From assembly GCF_000425945.1 (NCBI RefSeq), contig NZ_AUEK01000003.1:558001-622000 (forward strand): a stretch of 64,000 nt of DNA. The letters are read 5' to 3'. The notes beneath the pieces were generated by a model. That model had not been told where the DNA came from. It did not search any database and saw only the letters and a program-made list of their open reading frames with translations. The position numbers and the translations under genes were made by a program. Below, piece after piece: positions 7,033-14,689 of this stretch. Source of the DNA: Candidatus Solirubrobacter pratensis (GTDB taxonomy: Bacteria; Actinomycetota; Thermoleophilia; Solirubrobacterales; Solirubrobacteraceae). Every line of letters starts with the position of its first letter. Position 1 is the stretch's first letter.

Positions 7033-7162
7033 ACAAATTGACGGACGAGTCCTGCCAATACAAATTGACCTGGCGCTTCTCCGCTCGGTCAACGCATCTT
7101 GACGCGCGTGTCAACGTCTGTTTCTCCAGCCGAGGCTCTCATCTCGGTCAAGGCCCGTTGAC
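7033..7162. promoter_or_regulatory. Cluster of TTGAC/GTCAA repeats before the gas vesicle operon
   Basis: ACAAATTGAC occurs twice (7033-7042, 7060-7069; 27 bp apart). Dyads GTCAA-N6-TTGAC lie at 7088-7103 and 7147-7162, and TTGAC-N6-GTCAA at 7099-7114. Half-sites repeat at helical-turn-like distances, as expected for cooperative binding of one regulator. TTGACG at 7158 may double as a -35 box, with GATTCT near 7180 as a weak -10. The same dyad recurs at 13248-13263. Confidence 0.55.
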
Positions 7163-7253
7163 GCCAAGCGGATATCGCGGATTCTGGCCGTTTTGCCGGT
7201 ACGGCGAGCCCCGGCGCGCTCGGCTCAGCGGCGAGGGGCGCGTTTTTGCCACA

Positions 7254-7271
7254 CCGCTGCTTCGGCAGCGG
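7254..7271 (+). promoter_or_regulatory. TTCG-capped hairpin in the gas vesicle operon leader
   Basis: CCGCTGC, loop TTCG, GCAGCGG is a perfect 7-bp stem with the highly stable UUCG tetraloop, about 100 nt before the first gene. It indicates a structured 5' untranslated region. A leader role is inferred because the hairpin follows the putative promoter repeats. Confidence 0.5.
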
Positions 7272-7350
7272 CAGGCTTGGGTAGCCGCCACGCCAGGGGA
7301 AGCTCGGCAAGGCGGTATCCCCCAGCGTCCGCCTCGCCCGAGAAGCGACT

Positions 7351-7364
7351 GCACCTGGAGGTGC
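7351..7364 (+). promoter_or_regulatory. Ribosome binding site enclosed in a hairpin
   Basis: GCACC, TGGA, GGTGC folds into a 5-bp stem that contains the GGAGGT Shine-Dalgarno (7357-7362) of the SRPBCC gene whose ATG is at 7370. Such an arrangement can limit translation until the hairpin opens. It is short, so the effect may be modest. Confidence 0.5.
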
Positions 7365-7369
7365 GGAAT

Positions 7370-8566
7370 ATGGCTGAGATCACAAAGCAAGCCGCCCGCC
7401 GCGGCAAGAACGTGACCGAGCAGGCTGACGGCGCGCGCGGCGAGGAGGAAGCGCCCGATATGACCGAGGACTCCGAGTCCAACCGGACCATCACCAGCGA
7501 GCTCAGGGACACGTTCCGGGAGGCCGCGATCGAGGTCCTGAAGCCTGTGATGCGCAAGGCGACGACGTCTGCGGCCAAATACGCCGTCACTCAGGGCCCG
7601 GGCCTGGTGAAAGACAAGGTCGCGCCGCGAGTCCAGGAGGCGGGGGGCGCCGCCGCCCTCGCCAAGGGCGTGGCCTCGAAGGGCGGCGGCGTTGCCGAGA
7701 TGGTCGGCGGCGTCGCATCGGGGCTCGGCGGCAAGTTCGGCGGGAAGAAGAAGGAAGGCGAGTCGCCGAGCGGCACCGGCCGCGGCCGGCGGCTGCCGGT
7801 CGAGGAGTTCATCGACATCGGCGCCGACCTCGAGACGGTCTACGACCAGTTCACGCAGTTCGAAGAGTGGCCGAAGTTCATGCACCGCGTCGAGCGGATC
7901 GAGCAGCGCGACGACACCACGCTGATGTGGCACGAGAACATCTGGAGCGTCCGGCGCTCCTGGGAGGCGGAGATCACCGATCAGGAGCCGTGCGTGCGCA
8001 TCGCCTGGCGCAGCAAGGGCGGCCCGCAGACGGTCGGCGTCGTCTCGTTCCACCGGCTCAGCGAGCACCTGACCAGGATCTGCATGACCGTCGACTTCCA
8101 GCCGAAGGGCCTGTTCGAGAAGACCGCGTCGGGCATGCGGATCTCGCGCCGCGCGATCAAGTCCGACCTGATGCGCTTCAAGGCGTTCATCGAGCTGCGC
8201 GACGAGGCCACGGGCGAGTGGCGAGGGCGCATCGAGGAGGGCGAGCTCGTCGAGGAGGAGGAAGGCCGCGAGGACGAGGAGCCTCGCGCCGCTGAGGACG
8301 AGGAGATGGAGGAGGACGAGGAGCCTGTCGCCTCCGAGGACGAGGAGGAAGAGGAGGAGCCCGTCGCCTCCGAGGACGAGGACGAATACGAGGAAGACGA
8401 AGAAGAGGAGGAGGAAGAGGAAGAGGAAGAGCCGGCGGCGAGCGGTAAGCGCGGCCGTTTCGCCCGCGACGAGGAAGAGGCCGAAGAGGAGGAGCCGGAG
8501 GAGGAGGCGCCGAAGCCTCGCCGGCGCCGCCGTTCCACCGCCCCGCCGAGCCGCGGAGCCTCGTAG
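7370..8566 (+). CDS. SRPBCC (polyketide cyclase-like) protein with a long acidic tail, first gene of the gas vesicle operon
   Basis: A 398-residue protein with a good GGAGGT site. Residues 1-65 are charged and soluble; residues 66-135 are Ala/Gly/Lys-rich and helix-prone; about 141-280 form an SRPBCC/START-like lipid or ligand-binding domain ([30 protein letters not shown]). From about residue 289 to 372 the chain is almost only Glu and Asp with repeated EEPVASEDE units, then a basic end. Related SRPBCC proteins are found in actinobacterial gvp clusters, but their role is unproved. The acidic tail may bind Ca2+ or keep the vesicle surface or assembly complex soluble (inference). Confidence 0.8.
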   Translation: MAEITKQAARRGKNVTEQADGARGEEEAPDMTEDSESNRTITSELRDTFREAAIEVLKPVMRKATTSAAKYAVTQGPGLVKDKVAPRVQEAGGAAALAKGVASKGGGVAEMVGGVASGLGGKFGGKKKEGESPSGTGRGRRLPVEEFIDIGADLETVYDQFTQFEEWPKFMHRVERIEQRDDTTLMWHENIWSVRRSWEAEITDQEPCVRIAWRSKGGPQTVGVVSFHRLSEHLTRICMTVDFQPKGLFEKTASGMRISRRAIKSDLMRFKAFIELRDEATGEWRGRIEEGELVEEEEGREDEEPRAAEDEEMEEDEEPVASEDEEEEEEPVASEDEDEYEEDEEEEEEEEEEEPAASGKRGRFARDEEEAEEEEPEEEAPKPRRRRRSTAPPSRGAS

Positions 8567-8568
8567 AC

Positions 8569-8985
8569 ATGGCCGTCTCGGCATCGCAGAACCGGTACGT
8601 CGGCGGGCCCTCGCCCAGCGGGCTCGCCGACGTCCTCGACCTGATCCTCGACAAGGGCCTGGTCATCGACCTCTACCTGCGGGTCTCGCTCGTCGGGATC
8701 GAGCTGCTGACCGTGGACGCCCGGATCGTCGTGGCGAGCGTGGACACGTACCTGCGCTTCGCCGAGGCGGTCGGGAGGCTGAACATCGACGAGGACGGCA
8801 AGCAGGGCCTCCCCGAGCTCGTCGAGGGCATGACGAGCGGCGCCGCCAAGAGCAAGACGAGCGGCGCCATCGACTCCGCCAAGGAGAAGTTCGAGGAGGT
8901 CTTCTCCGACGACGACGATGACGAGAAAGAGCGCGCGCCCGTGCGCCGGCCGCGCCGCAGCAAGCGCCGGGAGGACGGCGAATGA
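8569..8985 (+). CDS. gvpA: Gas vesicle structural protein GvpA (with C-terminal extension)
   Basis: The 138-residue protein contains the conserved GvpA core in residues 15-70 ([18 protein letters not shown], then [20 protein letters not shown]). GvpA polymerises into the ribs of the gas-filled shell. After residue 80 it carries an unusual tail: a Ser/Lys/Ala stretch, then DDDDDE and a basic end with RRPRRSKRR. Canonical GvpA is about 70-75 residues, so this resembles the longer GvpJ/GvpA variants. It starts 2 nt after the SRPBCC stop. A near-identical core is found in the orphan gene at 14690-15025. Confidence 0.9.
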   Translation: MAVSASQNRYVGGPSPSGLADVLDLILDKGLVIDLYLRVSLVGIELLTVDARIVVASVDTYLRFAEAVGRLNIDEDGKQGLPELVEGMTSGAAKSKTSGAIDSAKEKFEEVFSDDDDDEKERAPVRRPRRSKRREDGE

Positions 8986-9785
8986 CCCGCAGCGGCGGAT
9001 CGCCGGCCGCCGGACTGCCCGCCACGGACGGCGGGACGTCCTCCGTCTATGTGTACGCCGTCGTCCGGGCGCCGTTCGACGGCGTCTCGGGCGACGGCGT
9101 GGGCGCGCGGCCAGGGCCGGTGCGCAAGATCGAAGCCTCCGGCTTCGTCGCCGTGGTCAGCGACGTGCCGGAGAGCTGGCGCGCCGCCGGCCGGGCGGAC
9201 GTGGAGGCCCACGACCGCGTCCTTGCCGGGCTGCTCGAGCGCTGGACCGTGGTCCCGATGCGCTTCGGCATCGTGATGGCGACCGACGACGAGGTGCGCG
9301 AGCGCCTGCTCGAGCGCCATGCGGAGGATCTGGAGGCGCTGTTCGAGCGGCTCGACGGCCGCCAGCAGATGACCGTCAAGGCGTACTACGTCAACGAAGG
9401 TCTCTTGCGTGAGGTGCTGAGGCGCAATCCGGAGCTCAAGCGGCGCTCGGATGCGCTCGAGCGCGAGCCGCCCGCCGCGTCGCATCAGCAGCGCATCGAC
9501 CTCGGCCGCGAGGTGGCCGCGGCGGTCGAGGAACAGCGCGCGCTCGACGAGCGCGTGCTGGTGGAGCCGCTCGGCGAGGCCGCGGAGGCCATCCGGGTCG
9601 AGCCGCCCGTGAGCGAGAAGCAGGCCGTCACCGTCCAGCTCCTGGTCGACGCGCAGCGCCGGTCGCGGCTCGACGCGGCGGTCCAGCGCCTGTCCGCCGA
9701 GCACGCCGACCGGCTCGCGTTCCGGTACGTCGGCCCGCTGCCGCCGTACTCGTTCTGCGACCTGATCCTCGACGAGGAGCGGTGA
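8982..9785 (+). CDS. gvpF: Gas vesicle protein GvpF/GvpL, paralog 1
   Basis: A 267-residue GvpF/L family protein, overlapping gvpA by 4 nt. The N-terminal domain ([15 protein letters not shown]) and the central [10 protein letters not shown] are hallmarks, as is the terminal [16 protein letters not shown]. GvpF/L proteins are minor assembly factors thought to sit at the vesicle tip and bind GvpA during nucleation. Three such paralogs are in this operon (also 10640-11344 and 11562-12212), and assigning F or L to each is uncertain. Confidence 0.9.
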   Translation: MTRSGGSPAAGLPATDGGTSSVYVYAVVRAPFDGVSGDGVGARPGPVRKIEASGFVAVVSDVPESWRAAGRADVEAHDRVLAGLLERWTVVPMRFGIVMATDDEVRERLLERHAEDLEALFERLDGRQQMTVKAYYVNEGLLREVLRRNPELKRRSDALEREPPAASHQQRIDLGREVAAAVEEQRALDERVLVEPLGEAAEAIRVEPPVSEKQAVTVQLLVDAQRRSRLDAAVQRLSAEHADRLAFRYVGPLPPYSFCDLILDEER

Positions 9786-10033
9786 GCGTGGGCCTCTTCA
9801 CCGGTCTCTTGACGCTGCCGCTGGCTCCCGTGCGCGGGACCATATGGATCGCCGAGATACTGGCGGAAGAGGCCGAGCGCGAGCTGGAGATGGCCGAGTC
9901 GCCCGAGCGTGGGCTCGCGGAGCTGGAGGCGGCGCACCTGGCGGGCGAGCTGTCCGACGAGGAGTTCGCGGAGGCCCAGGCCCAGCTGATCGATCTGACG
10001 ATCACCCTGCGCGCGCACCAGGAGGGTCGTTGA
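9782..10033 (+). CDS. gvpG: Gas vesicle protein GvpG
   Basis: An 83-residue protein whose GTG start overlaps the previous stop. It has the GvpG pattern: a short hydrophobic N-terminus (GLFTGLLTLPLAPVRGTIW), then a Glu-rich helix with IAEILAEEAEREL and a closing LSDEEFAEAQAQLIDL. GvpG is an accessory protein that works with GvpF/L in shell assembly. Length and position directly after a gvpF/L gene match other actinobacterial clusters. Confidence 0.88.
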   Translation: MSVGLFTGLLTLPLAPVRGTIWIAEILAEEAERELEMAESPERGLAELEAAHLAGELSDEEFAEAQAQLIDLTITLRAHQEGR

Positions 10034-10034
10034 C

Positions 10035-10292
10035 GTGGTGTCGCGGAAGCTGCTCCACGCCGCGCGCCAGCAGGTCGCCGAGGTGACCGGCCGTCCCGTG
10101 GAGACGATCTCCGGCTTCCACCGCAACGGCGACGGGTGGGTCGTCACCGTCGAGGTACTCGAGCTCGAGCGCGTGCCGAACACGATGGACCTGCTCGCGA
10201 CCTACGCCGTGACGATCTCCGACGACGGCGACGTGCTCGGCTTCGAGCGGCGCCGGAGATACCACCGCGCCGCCGTCGACGAAGGGGGCTGA
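10035..10292 (+). CDS. gvpO: Gas vesicle protein GvpO
   Basis: An 85-residue protein. The core VTGRPVETISGFHRNGDGW, followed by VTVEVLELERVPNTMDLLA and GFERRRRYHRA, fits the GvpO family, required for vesicle formation in haloarchaea and conserved in streptomycete clusters. Two adjacent GTG codons (10035, 10038) are possible starts. It lies one base after the gvpG stop, so it is translated with the operon. Confidence 0.85.
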   Translation: MVSRKLLHAARQQVAEVTGRPVETISGFHRNGDGWVVTVEVLELERVPNTMDLLATYAVTISDDGDVLGFERRRRYHRAAVDEGG

Positions 10293-10293
10293 C

Positions 10294-10647
10294 GTGGCGA
10301 TCAATCACCGCACCGGCAGCGAGCTGAGCGGCCACCCGCGCAGCGACAGCCTGGCCGACGTCCTCGAGCGGGTGCTCGACAAGGGCATCGTGATCGCCGG
10401 CGACATCCAGATCAACCTGCTCGACATCGAGCTGCTGACGATCAAGCTCCGGCTCGTCGTCGCCTCCGTCGACAAGGCCAAGGAGATCGGGATCGACTGG
10501 TGGGAGAGCGACCCGGAGCTCAACAGCAACTCCCGGCGGCTCGTCGAGGAGAACGACCGCCTGCGCGAACGGCTCGAGCGGATGGAAGGCCAGCTCGCGC
10601 GGCTCGAGAAGGGCGGCGATCGGGTGGAGGAAGGCGGCGATGGCTGA
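10294..10647 (+). CDS. gvpJ: Gas vesicle protein GvpJ (GvpA-like)
   Basis: A 117-residue GvpA-family paralog. The shell-forming core is at residues 18-75 (LADVLERVLDKGIVIAGDI, DIELLTIKLRLVVASVDKA). Unlike GvpA it continues as a coiled-coil-like helix of about 35 residues (RLVEENDRLRERLERMEGQL), which favours GvpJ, a minor protein thought to shape the vesicle ends. The GTG start is 1 nt after gvpO, and its end overlaps the next gene by 8 nt. Confidence 0.85.
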   Translation: MAINHRTGSELSGHPRSDSLADVLERVLDKGIVIAGDIQINLLDIELLTIKLRLVVASVDKAKEIGIDWWESDPELNSNSRRLVEENDRLRERLERMEGQLARLEKGGDRVEEGGDG

Positions 10648-11344
10648 CGCGCTGCTGTGGGCCTACGGGGTCGTGCCAGGTCCGGCGGCCCCGCCCGCGC
10701 GTGGCGTCGCCGGCCGGCCGGTCACGCCGATCGCGCACGGCAAGCTCGCCGTGCTGGCCAGCGCCGCGCCCTTCTCGGCCGGTGAGCTCCAGCAGCGCCT
10801 CGAGGACATGGAGACGCTCGCGTCGCTGGCGCGCGCGCACGACGCCGTGCTCGAGGCCGCCTTCGATCGGGGCGACGTCGTCCCGTTCCGGATGGGGACG
10901 CTGTACGAGACGCCGCAGGCGATACGCGACATGCTCGCCGCCGAGACCGACCGCTTCGCAGCCGTCCTCACGCGGCTGCACGACAAGGCCGAATGGGGCG
11001 TCAAGGCGTTCCTGGCGCCCCCGCGCAGCGAGCCGTCGCCGTCCTCCGGCACCGAGTACCTCGCCCGCCGGCGCGCGCAGCGCGATCAGACCGAAGAGAG
11101 CTCCGAGGCGGCGGCCGACGTCCACGCCCGCCTCGCGGAGTACGCCGCAGGCGCGGTCCTGAGCCGGCTGCAGGACCGTGGGGTGAGCGGGCGCGACACG
11201 GAGATGGTCCTCAACGGCTCCTACCTCGTCCCGCGCGCCGAGGCCGCGGACTTCGCCGCGCTGGTCGAGGCGCTCGGGCGCGAGCACCAGGGGCTGACGC
11301 TCGAGCTCACCGGACCCTGGCCGCCCTACCACTTCGTCGCATGA
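10640..11344 (+). CDS. gvpL: Gas vesicle protein GvpL/GvpF, paralog 2
   Basis: A 234-residue GvpF/L protein. Diagnostic parts are the N-terminal LLWAYGVVPG, the central VVPFRMGTLYE, and the end LELTGPWPPYHFVA. It overlaps gvpJ by 8 nt and the following small gvpA/J-like gene by 4 nt. It is expected to act in nucleation and early assembly of the shell. It is shorter than paralog 1 because the linker between the two halves is reduced. Confidence 0.88.
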   Translation: MADALLWAYGVVPGPAAPPARGVAGRPVTPIAHGKLAVLASAAPFSAGELQQRLEDMETLASLARAHDAVLEAAFDRGDVVPFRMGTLYETPQAIRDMLAAETDRFAAVLTRLHDKAEWGVKAFLAPPRSEPSPSSGTEYLARRRAQRDQTEESSEAAADVHARLAEYAAGAVLSRLQDRGVSGRDTEMVLNGSYLVPRAEAADFAALVEALGREHQGLTLELTGPWPPYHFVA

Positions 11345-11565
11345 GCGCCACGCGCGAGGACATCGCCCGCCAGCGCGAGGTCGCCCTCGTCGATCTCGTC
11401 GACCGGCTGCTCGCCGGAGGCGTCGTGATCGGCGGCGACATCACGCTCTCGATCGCCGACGTCGACCTCGTCTACGTCGGCCTGCGCGCGCTGATCACCT
11501 CGGTCGCGACCGCCGAGGAGCTCGGCATGTCCATCCGCCCGGTCCCCGGAGCGCCGCACCGATGA
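11341..11565 (+). CDS. Short GvpA/J/S-type gas vesicle protein
   Basis: A 74-residue protein of the GvpA superfamily: VALVDLVDRLLAGGVVIGGD, then LSIADVDLVYVGLRALIT. It has the amphipathic strand-turn-strand core but differs from GvpA in the second half, like the GvpS or GvpM proteins of actinobacterial clusters. Such minor shell proteins may form the conical caps. Start and stop both overlap the neighbouring gvpF/L genes by 4 nt. Confidence 0.82.
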   Translation: MSATREDIARQREVALVDLVDRLLAGGVVIGGDITLSIADVDLVYVGLRALITSVATAEELGMSIRPVPGAPHR

Positions 11566-12212
11566 TCTGGGTCTACGGCATCTGCAACCGGCCCACACTG
11601 ACCCCGCCCCGGCGCCGCGGGCTCGCACAGGCTCCGCTCGAGGGCATGCGCGAGGGCGCGCTGCTGGCCGTGTTCACGCGCCACGAGCGGTCGGTCGCCG
11701 AGCCGGCGCCTGACGCGCTGTGGAGGCACGAGCGCGTGGTGGAGCGCCTGATGCTCGACCGCACCGTGCTGCCGATGCGCTTCGGGAGCCAAGTGGACGA
11801 CGAGGACGCGCTGCGGCAGTTCCTCGTGGAGCGGCAGGACTCGCTCGTCGCCGCGCTGGAGCGCGTCGGCGGCCACGTCGAGCTCGGCGTCCGTGTCCTC
11901 GAGCCGGCCGCGCGCGAAGCCGTCGCCGTCGCGGCGCCGGCCTCCGGGCGCGACTACCTGATGGCAAAGCTGCGCGACGGCCGGCGGTCGTCGTCCGTCC
12001 ACGAGGAGCTGCAGGCGCTGGCCACCGAGGCGCGCACGCAGGCGAGGCGCAGCGGCGACGAGGTCCTCAGGAGCGCGTACCTCGTGCCCCGCCGCGTCGT
12101 CCCGCGGTTCCGGACGGCGGTCGAGCGCCTGCAGAACGCGCACCCCGACCTGGCCATCCTCTGCACGGGACCGTGGCCCCCCTACACGTTCGTCGACGAC
12201 GCCGAGGAGTGA
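11562..12212 (+). CDS. Gas vesicle protein GvpF/GvpL, paralog 3
   Basis: A 216-residue GvpF/L protein, the third in the operon. It has WVYGICNRP at the start, VLPMRFGSQVDDED in the middle and CTGPWPPYTFVDD at the end. Overlap with the previous gene is 4 nt (ATGA). Three diverged GvpF/L proteins suggest a hetero-oligomeric assembly complex rather than redundancy, but this is inference. Confidence 0.88.
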   Translation: MIWVYGICNRPTLTPPRRRGLAQAPLEGMREGALLAVFTRHERSVAEPAPDALWRHERVVERLMLDRTVLPMRFGSQVDDEDALRQFLVERQDSLVAALERVGGHVELGVRVLEPAAREAVAVAAPASGRDYLMAKLRDGRRSSSVHEELQALATEARTQARRSGDEVLRSAYLVPRRVVPRFRTAVERLQNAHPDLAILCTGPWPPYTFVDDAEE

Positions 12213-12213
12213 C

Positions 12214-12567
12214 ATGACGGACTCGCCCGCCGACAAGCTGCTGGCCGCACCCGCCAACCTCGACCCGTTCGCGCGCGACCTGCGCCGCCTCGACGACGCG
12301 CTCACGAGCCGCGTCCGGGCGGACCCGGAGAACGTCGAGCGCGGGCTCGCCTCGCTCGTGCTGACCATCGTCGAGCTGCTGCGGCAGCTGATGGAGCGTC
12401 AGGCGCTGCGGCGCGTCGAGGCCGGCGGCCTCGACGACGAGACCGTGGAGCGGCTCGGGAGCACGCTGATGGCGCTCGAGGCGCGCATGAACGAGCTGAA
12501 GGAGACCTTCGGTCTCGACGACGAGGACCTCAATCTCGATCTCGGCCCGCTCGGCCGGCTCTTGTGA
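12214..12567 (+). CDS. gvpK: Gas vesicle protein GvpK
   Basis: A 117-residue protein of the GvpK family. Key features are RVRADPENVERGLASLVLTI, LLRQLMERQALRRVE, and LKETFGLDDEDLNLDLGPLG at the end. GvpK is an essential accessory protein of unclear mechanism. It begins one base after the third gvpF/L stop. It closes the recognised gvp set; no gvpN ATPase is seen, which is normal for actinobacterial clusters. Confidence 0.92.
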   Translation: MTDSPADKLLAAPANLDPFARDLRRLDDALTSRVRADPENVERGLASLVLTIVELLRQLMERQALRRVEAGGLDDETVERLGSTLMALEARMNELKETFGLDDEDLNLDLGPLGRLL

Positions 12568-12595
12568 CCGTCAAACACCCACCGAGGAGACTGCG

Positions 12596-12838
12596 ATGAC
12601 CCGTGACGAGGCGAATGGATGGCTGGTCAACGTGCTGATCCAGAAGATCCGTAACGACCGCTATCCGAGCGCGACCCAACTCGCGATCATCGAGGAGGTC
12701 CTGCCGCGCGAGATGGTGCCGGACTATCTCGAGGTCCTGATGGAGAAGGCGGCGCAGGACAACGTGCCGAGCGTCCCGCTCCTGCGGCGGATCGAGCGCT
12801 TGGCCGCGACCCTTCCCGCCGCCGAGCGGAGGCGCTGA
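12596..12838 (+). CDS. Small conserved protein downstream of gvpK, unknown function
   Basis: An 80-residue soluble protein with a good GAGGAG ribosome site at 12584-12589. It begins MTRDEANGWLVNVLIQKIR and contains YPSATQLAIIEEVLPREM, followed by a helical end. Charged and mostly helical, with no signal peptide or Cys. Spacing of 28 nt after gvpK suggests the same transcript. I do not recognise a characterised family, and a role in vesicle formation is only suggested by position. Confidence 0.75.
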   Translation: MTRDEANGWLVNVLIQKIRNDRYPSATQLAIIEEVLPREMVPDYLEVLMEKAAQDNVPSVPLLRRIERLAATLPAAERRR

Positions 12839-12844
12839 GCACGC

Positions 12845-12866
12845 CTCGCGCGGGTCAGCGCGCGAG
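12845..12866. terminator. Bidirectional hairpin between convergent genes
   Basis: CTCGCGCG, loop GGTCAG, CGCGCGAG is a perfect 8-bp dyad just after the small gene at 12838 and across the stop of the converging GlsB-like gene. No T-run is present, so termination strength is uncertain, but location and symmetry fit a shared terminator. Confidence 0.5.
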
Positions 12867-13124
12867 CGGGTGCCGCTTGTCCTTGAGCGCGACGCGGTAG
12901 AGGGCGAGCAGGATCATCACGCCGATGATCGCGCCCAGCAGTCCACCGAGGTCGAACATGCGGTCGTCGCCGATGCCGAGCAACTCGGTGAACACCAGGA
13001 AGCCGATGACGGCACCGGCGAGCCCGAGCAGCATGGTGGCGATGAACCCCATCTTGTCGCGGCCGGGCATCAGCAACCTGCCGAGGTACCCGGCCACGAT
13101 TCCTAGAACGATCGCTCCGATCAC
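12855..13124 (-). CDS. GlsB/YeaQ/YmgE-family membrane protein
   Basis: An 89-residue protein with three hydrophobic helices: IGAIVLGIVAGYLGRLLMPG, the central ATMLLGLAGAVIGFLVFTEL, and GGLLGAIIGVMILLALYRV. This matches the transglycosylase-associated/GlsB family, linked to general stress in several bacteria. A GTG start is preceded by AAAGGGGAAG. It converges on the gas vesicle operon. Three other stress-type genes follow on the opposite side (YihY-like, CsbD-like, small membrane protein). Confidence 0.85.
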   Translation of the reverse strand: MIGAIVLGIVAGYLGRLLMPGRDKMGFIATMLLGLAGAVIGFLVFTELLGIGDDRMFDLGGLLGAIIGVMILLALYRVALKDKRHPLAR

Positions 13125-13215
13125 GGTCTTCCCCTTTTCCGAGAGCGAATGGCGAGATCAGCGTCCCCGCGGAAAGTGCGCTCGAAACGGATCCCCGGAA
13201 TTCGGCGTGGCACAC

Positions 13216-13263
13216 GTCAACACGTACTGACAGCTCCGCCGGTCACTGTCAAAGTGCATTGAC
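13216..13263. promoter_or_regulatory. GTCAA/TTGAC dyads in the GlsB-YihY divergent region
   Basis: GTCAA-N6-CTGAC at 13216-13231 (one mismatch) and GTCAA-N6-TTGAC at 13248-13263 copy the dyads found before the gas vesicle operon at 7088 and 7147. Spacing between the two dyads is 32 bp. This is consistent with one regulator serving both promoters (inference). Confidence 0.5.
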
Positions 13264-13335
13264 CCGCGGTGGTTTCGAAGCCGGCTCACGGTGGGAAGAG
13301 CAGGGCAACGACCTGAAAGTGAAGGTGCGGCCCCA

Positions 13336-14280
13336 ATGCCCCATAGAGGCGCCCTCACCAGCCCCATCGCCCTGCCGCGGAGCACGTGGAAGGGCACGCT
13401 CGCCCGTACCGCGGTCGAGTTCAAGCACGACAAGCTCAACCACTGGGGCGCCGCCCTGACCTACTACGCGGTGCTCTCGCTGTTTCCCGCGCTGCTCGTC
13501 CTGGTCTCGCTCGTCGGGCTGTTCGCGAGCCCGGAGCGTGTCACCAAGGTCCTCACCGACACCGTCTCACAGCTCGGCCCCGCGTCCGCCGCCAAGACCT
13601 TCCAGGGGCCGATCGAGTCCATCACCGCCAACCGCGGCACCGCCGGGGTGATGTTCGTCGTCGGCGTGCTGTCGGCGCTGTGGGCGGCATCGGGCTACGT
13701 GAGCGCGTTCGCCGACGCGTCCAACACCATCTACGAGGTCGACGAGGGACGGCCGTTCTGGAAGCTCAAGCCGCTGCAGGTCGTCGTCACCTTCGTGCTG
13801 ATCGTGCTGGCCTCGCTGGTCGCCCTGGCGCTCGTGCTCAGCGGGCCGATCGTCGGCGCGCTCGGCGCCTCGCTCGGCATCAGCGACATGGCGCTGACGG
13901 CGTGGCGGCTCGCCAAGTGGCCGGCCATGGTGATCCTCGTGCTGGTGATCTTCGGCGCGCTCTATTACACGTCGCCGAATGCGCGCGTCAGCGGCGTCCG
14001 GTGGGTCACGGGCGGAGCGCTGCTCGCGCTCGCGTTGTGGGTCCTGGCCTCGATCGCCCTGGCGCTCTATGTGGCCAACTTCGGGTCATATGACAAGACG
14101 TACGGAACCCTCGGCGGGGTGGTCGTGTTCCTCGTCTGGCTGTGGGTCACGAACATGGCGATCCTGCTCGGCGCGGAGTTCAATGCCGAGACCGAGCGGG
14201 CGCGCCAGATCGAGACCGGTGTGCCGGGCGCCGAGGACGACCTCAAGCTGCAGGAGCGCGAGCCCGCTCGCGCCGAGTGA
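13336..14280 (+). CDS. YihY/BrkB-family inner membrane protein
   Basis: A 314-residue polytopic membrane protein. The family signature starts at about residue 30 (FKHDKLNHWGAALTYYAVLS, then LFPALLVLVSLVG), and the C-terminal part has GVRWVTGGALLALALWV and YGTLGGVVVFLVWLW, ending with ILLGAEFNAE. The family was once called ribonuclease BN; its real function is unknown, with roles proposed in transport or virulence. The ATG at 13336 follows GAAGGTG; an upstream GTG at 13291 is less likely. Confidence 0.88.
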   Translation: MPHRGALTSPIALPRSTWKGTLARTAVEFKHDKLNHWGAALTYYAVLSLFPALLVLVSLVGLFASPERVTKVLTDTVSQLGPASAAKTFQGPIESITANRGTAGVMFVVGVLSALWAASGYVSAFADASNTIYEVDEGRPFWKLKPLQVVVTFVLIVLASLVALALVLSGPIVGALGASLGISDMALTAWRLAKWPAMVILVLVIFGALYYTSPNARVSGVRWVTGGALLALALWVLASIALALYVANFGSYDKTYGTLGGVVVFLVWLWVTNMAILLGAEFNAETERARQIETGVPGAEDDLKLQEREPARAE

Positions 14281-14312
14281 ATGACGCCAAAGCCCCAGAA
14301 AGGATCGATCCA

Positions 14313-14492
14313 ATGAGGTCGTCACGACGCGATCGCGCCGCGGGCGCCGTCGATACCCTCGCCGGCCGCGTCCTCGAGGCGTTCGGCAAGCTGACCGGCA
14401 AGCGATCCACCGCCGCCAAGGGCAAGGCCGCACGGGGGCGCGGCGCCGGCCGGTCGGCCAAGGGACGCGTCAAGCGCGGCGCTCGCCGCTAG
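14313..14492 (+). CDS. Small basic CsbD-like protein
   Basis: A 59-residue, Arg/Lys/Ala/Gly-rich protein with an AAAGGA site upstream. The middle (AGRVLEAFGKLTGKRSTAAK, then GKAARGRGAG) resembles the repeat of CsbD stress proteins, though it is more basic than usual. It lies 32 nt after the YihY-like gene and may share its transcript. Its stop codon overlaps the stop of the converging small membrane gene. DNA or RNA binding is possible from its charge, but unproved. Confidence 0.6.
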   Translation: MRSSRRDRAAGAVDTLAGRVLEAFGKLTGKRSTAAKGKAARGRGAGRSAKGRVKRGARR

Positions 14493-14644
14493 CCGTCGTC
14501 CGAGCCGCCGCCTGACCGCAGGAGGCGGTAGGCGAGCACCGCGGCGCCGGCGCCGATGATGATGGCGGCGCCCAATGCGCGCAGCCGCGACGGCTCGTCG
14601 CCCGCGAGGCGCTGCGTCACCGCTTCTCCTACGAAATCGGACAT
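14489..14644 (-). CDS. Small single-pass membrane protein
   Basis: A 51-residue protein read from the ATG at 14644. Residues 1-22 are polar, residues 23-41 form one membrane helix (LGAAIIIGAGAAVLAYRLL), and the end is Gly/Ser/Asp. No family is recognised. It could be a small envelope stress protein. Its start codon sits inside the 21-bp palindrome at 14642-14662, which suggests regulated expression. It ends tail-to-tail with the CsbD-like gene. Confidence 0.5.
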   Translation of the reverse strand: MSDFVGEAVTQRLAGDEPSRLRALGAAIIIGAGAAVLAYRLLRSGGGSDDG

Positions 14645-14662
14645 GGGTCACCGTTACCCATG
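14642..14662. promoter_or_regulatory. 21-bp palindrome over the start of the small membrane gene
   Basis: CATGGGT, 7-nt spacer, ACCCATG. The first CAT is the reverse complement of the start codon of the gene at 14489-14644. A second inverted pair, ACCGTTA (14650-14656) and TAACGGT (14677-14683), lies between this gene and the gvpA2 stop. Operator or terminator roles are both possible. Confidence 0.4.
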
Positions 14663-14689
14663 ATGGTCCGCTCGGTTAACGGTAAGTGA

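Noticed and set aside
7981..8538. Minus-strand ORF with long serine runs
   Set aside because: Serine runs are the antisense reading of the Glu/Asp tail codons of the SRPBCC gene.
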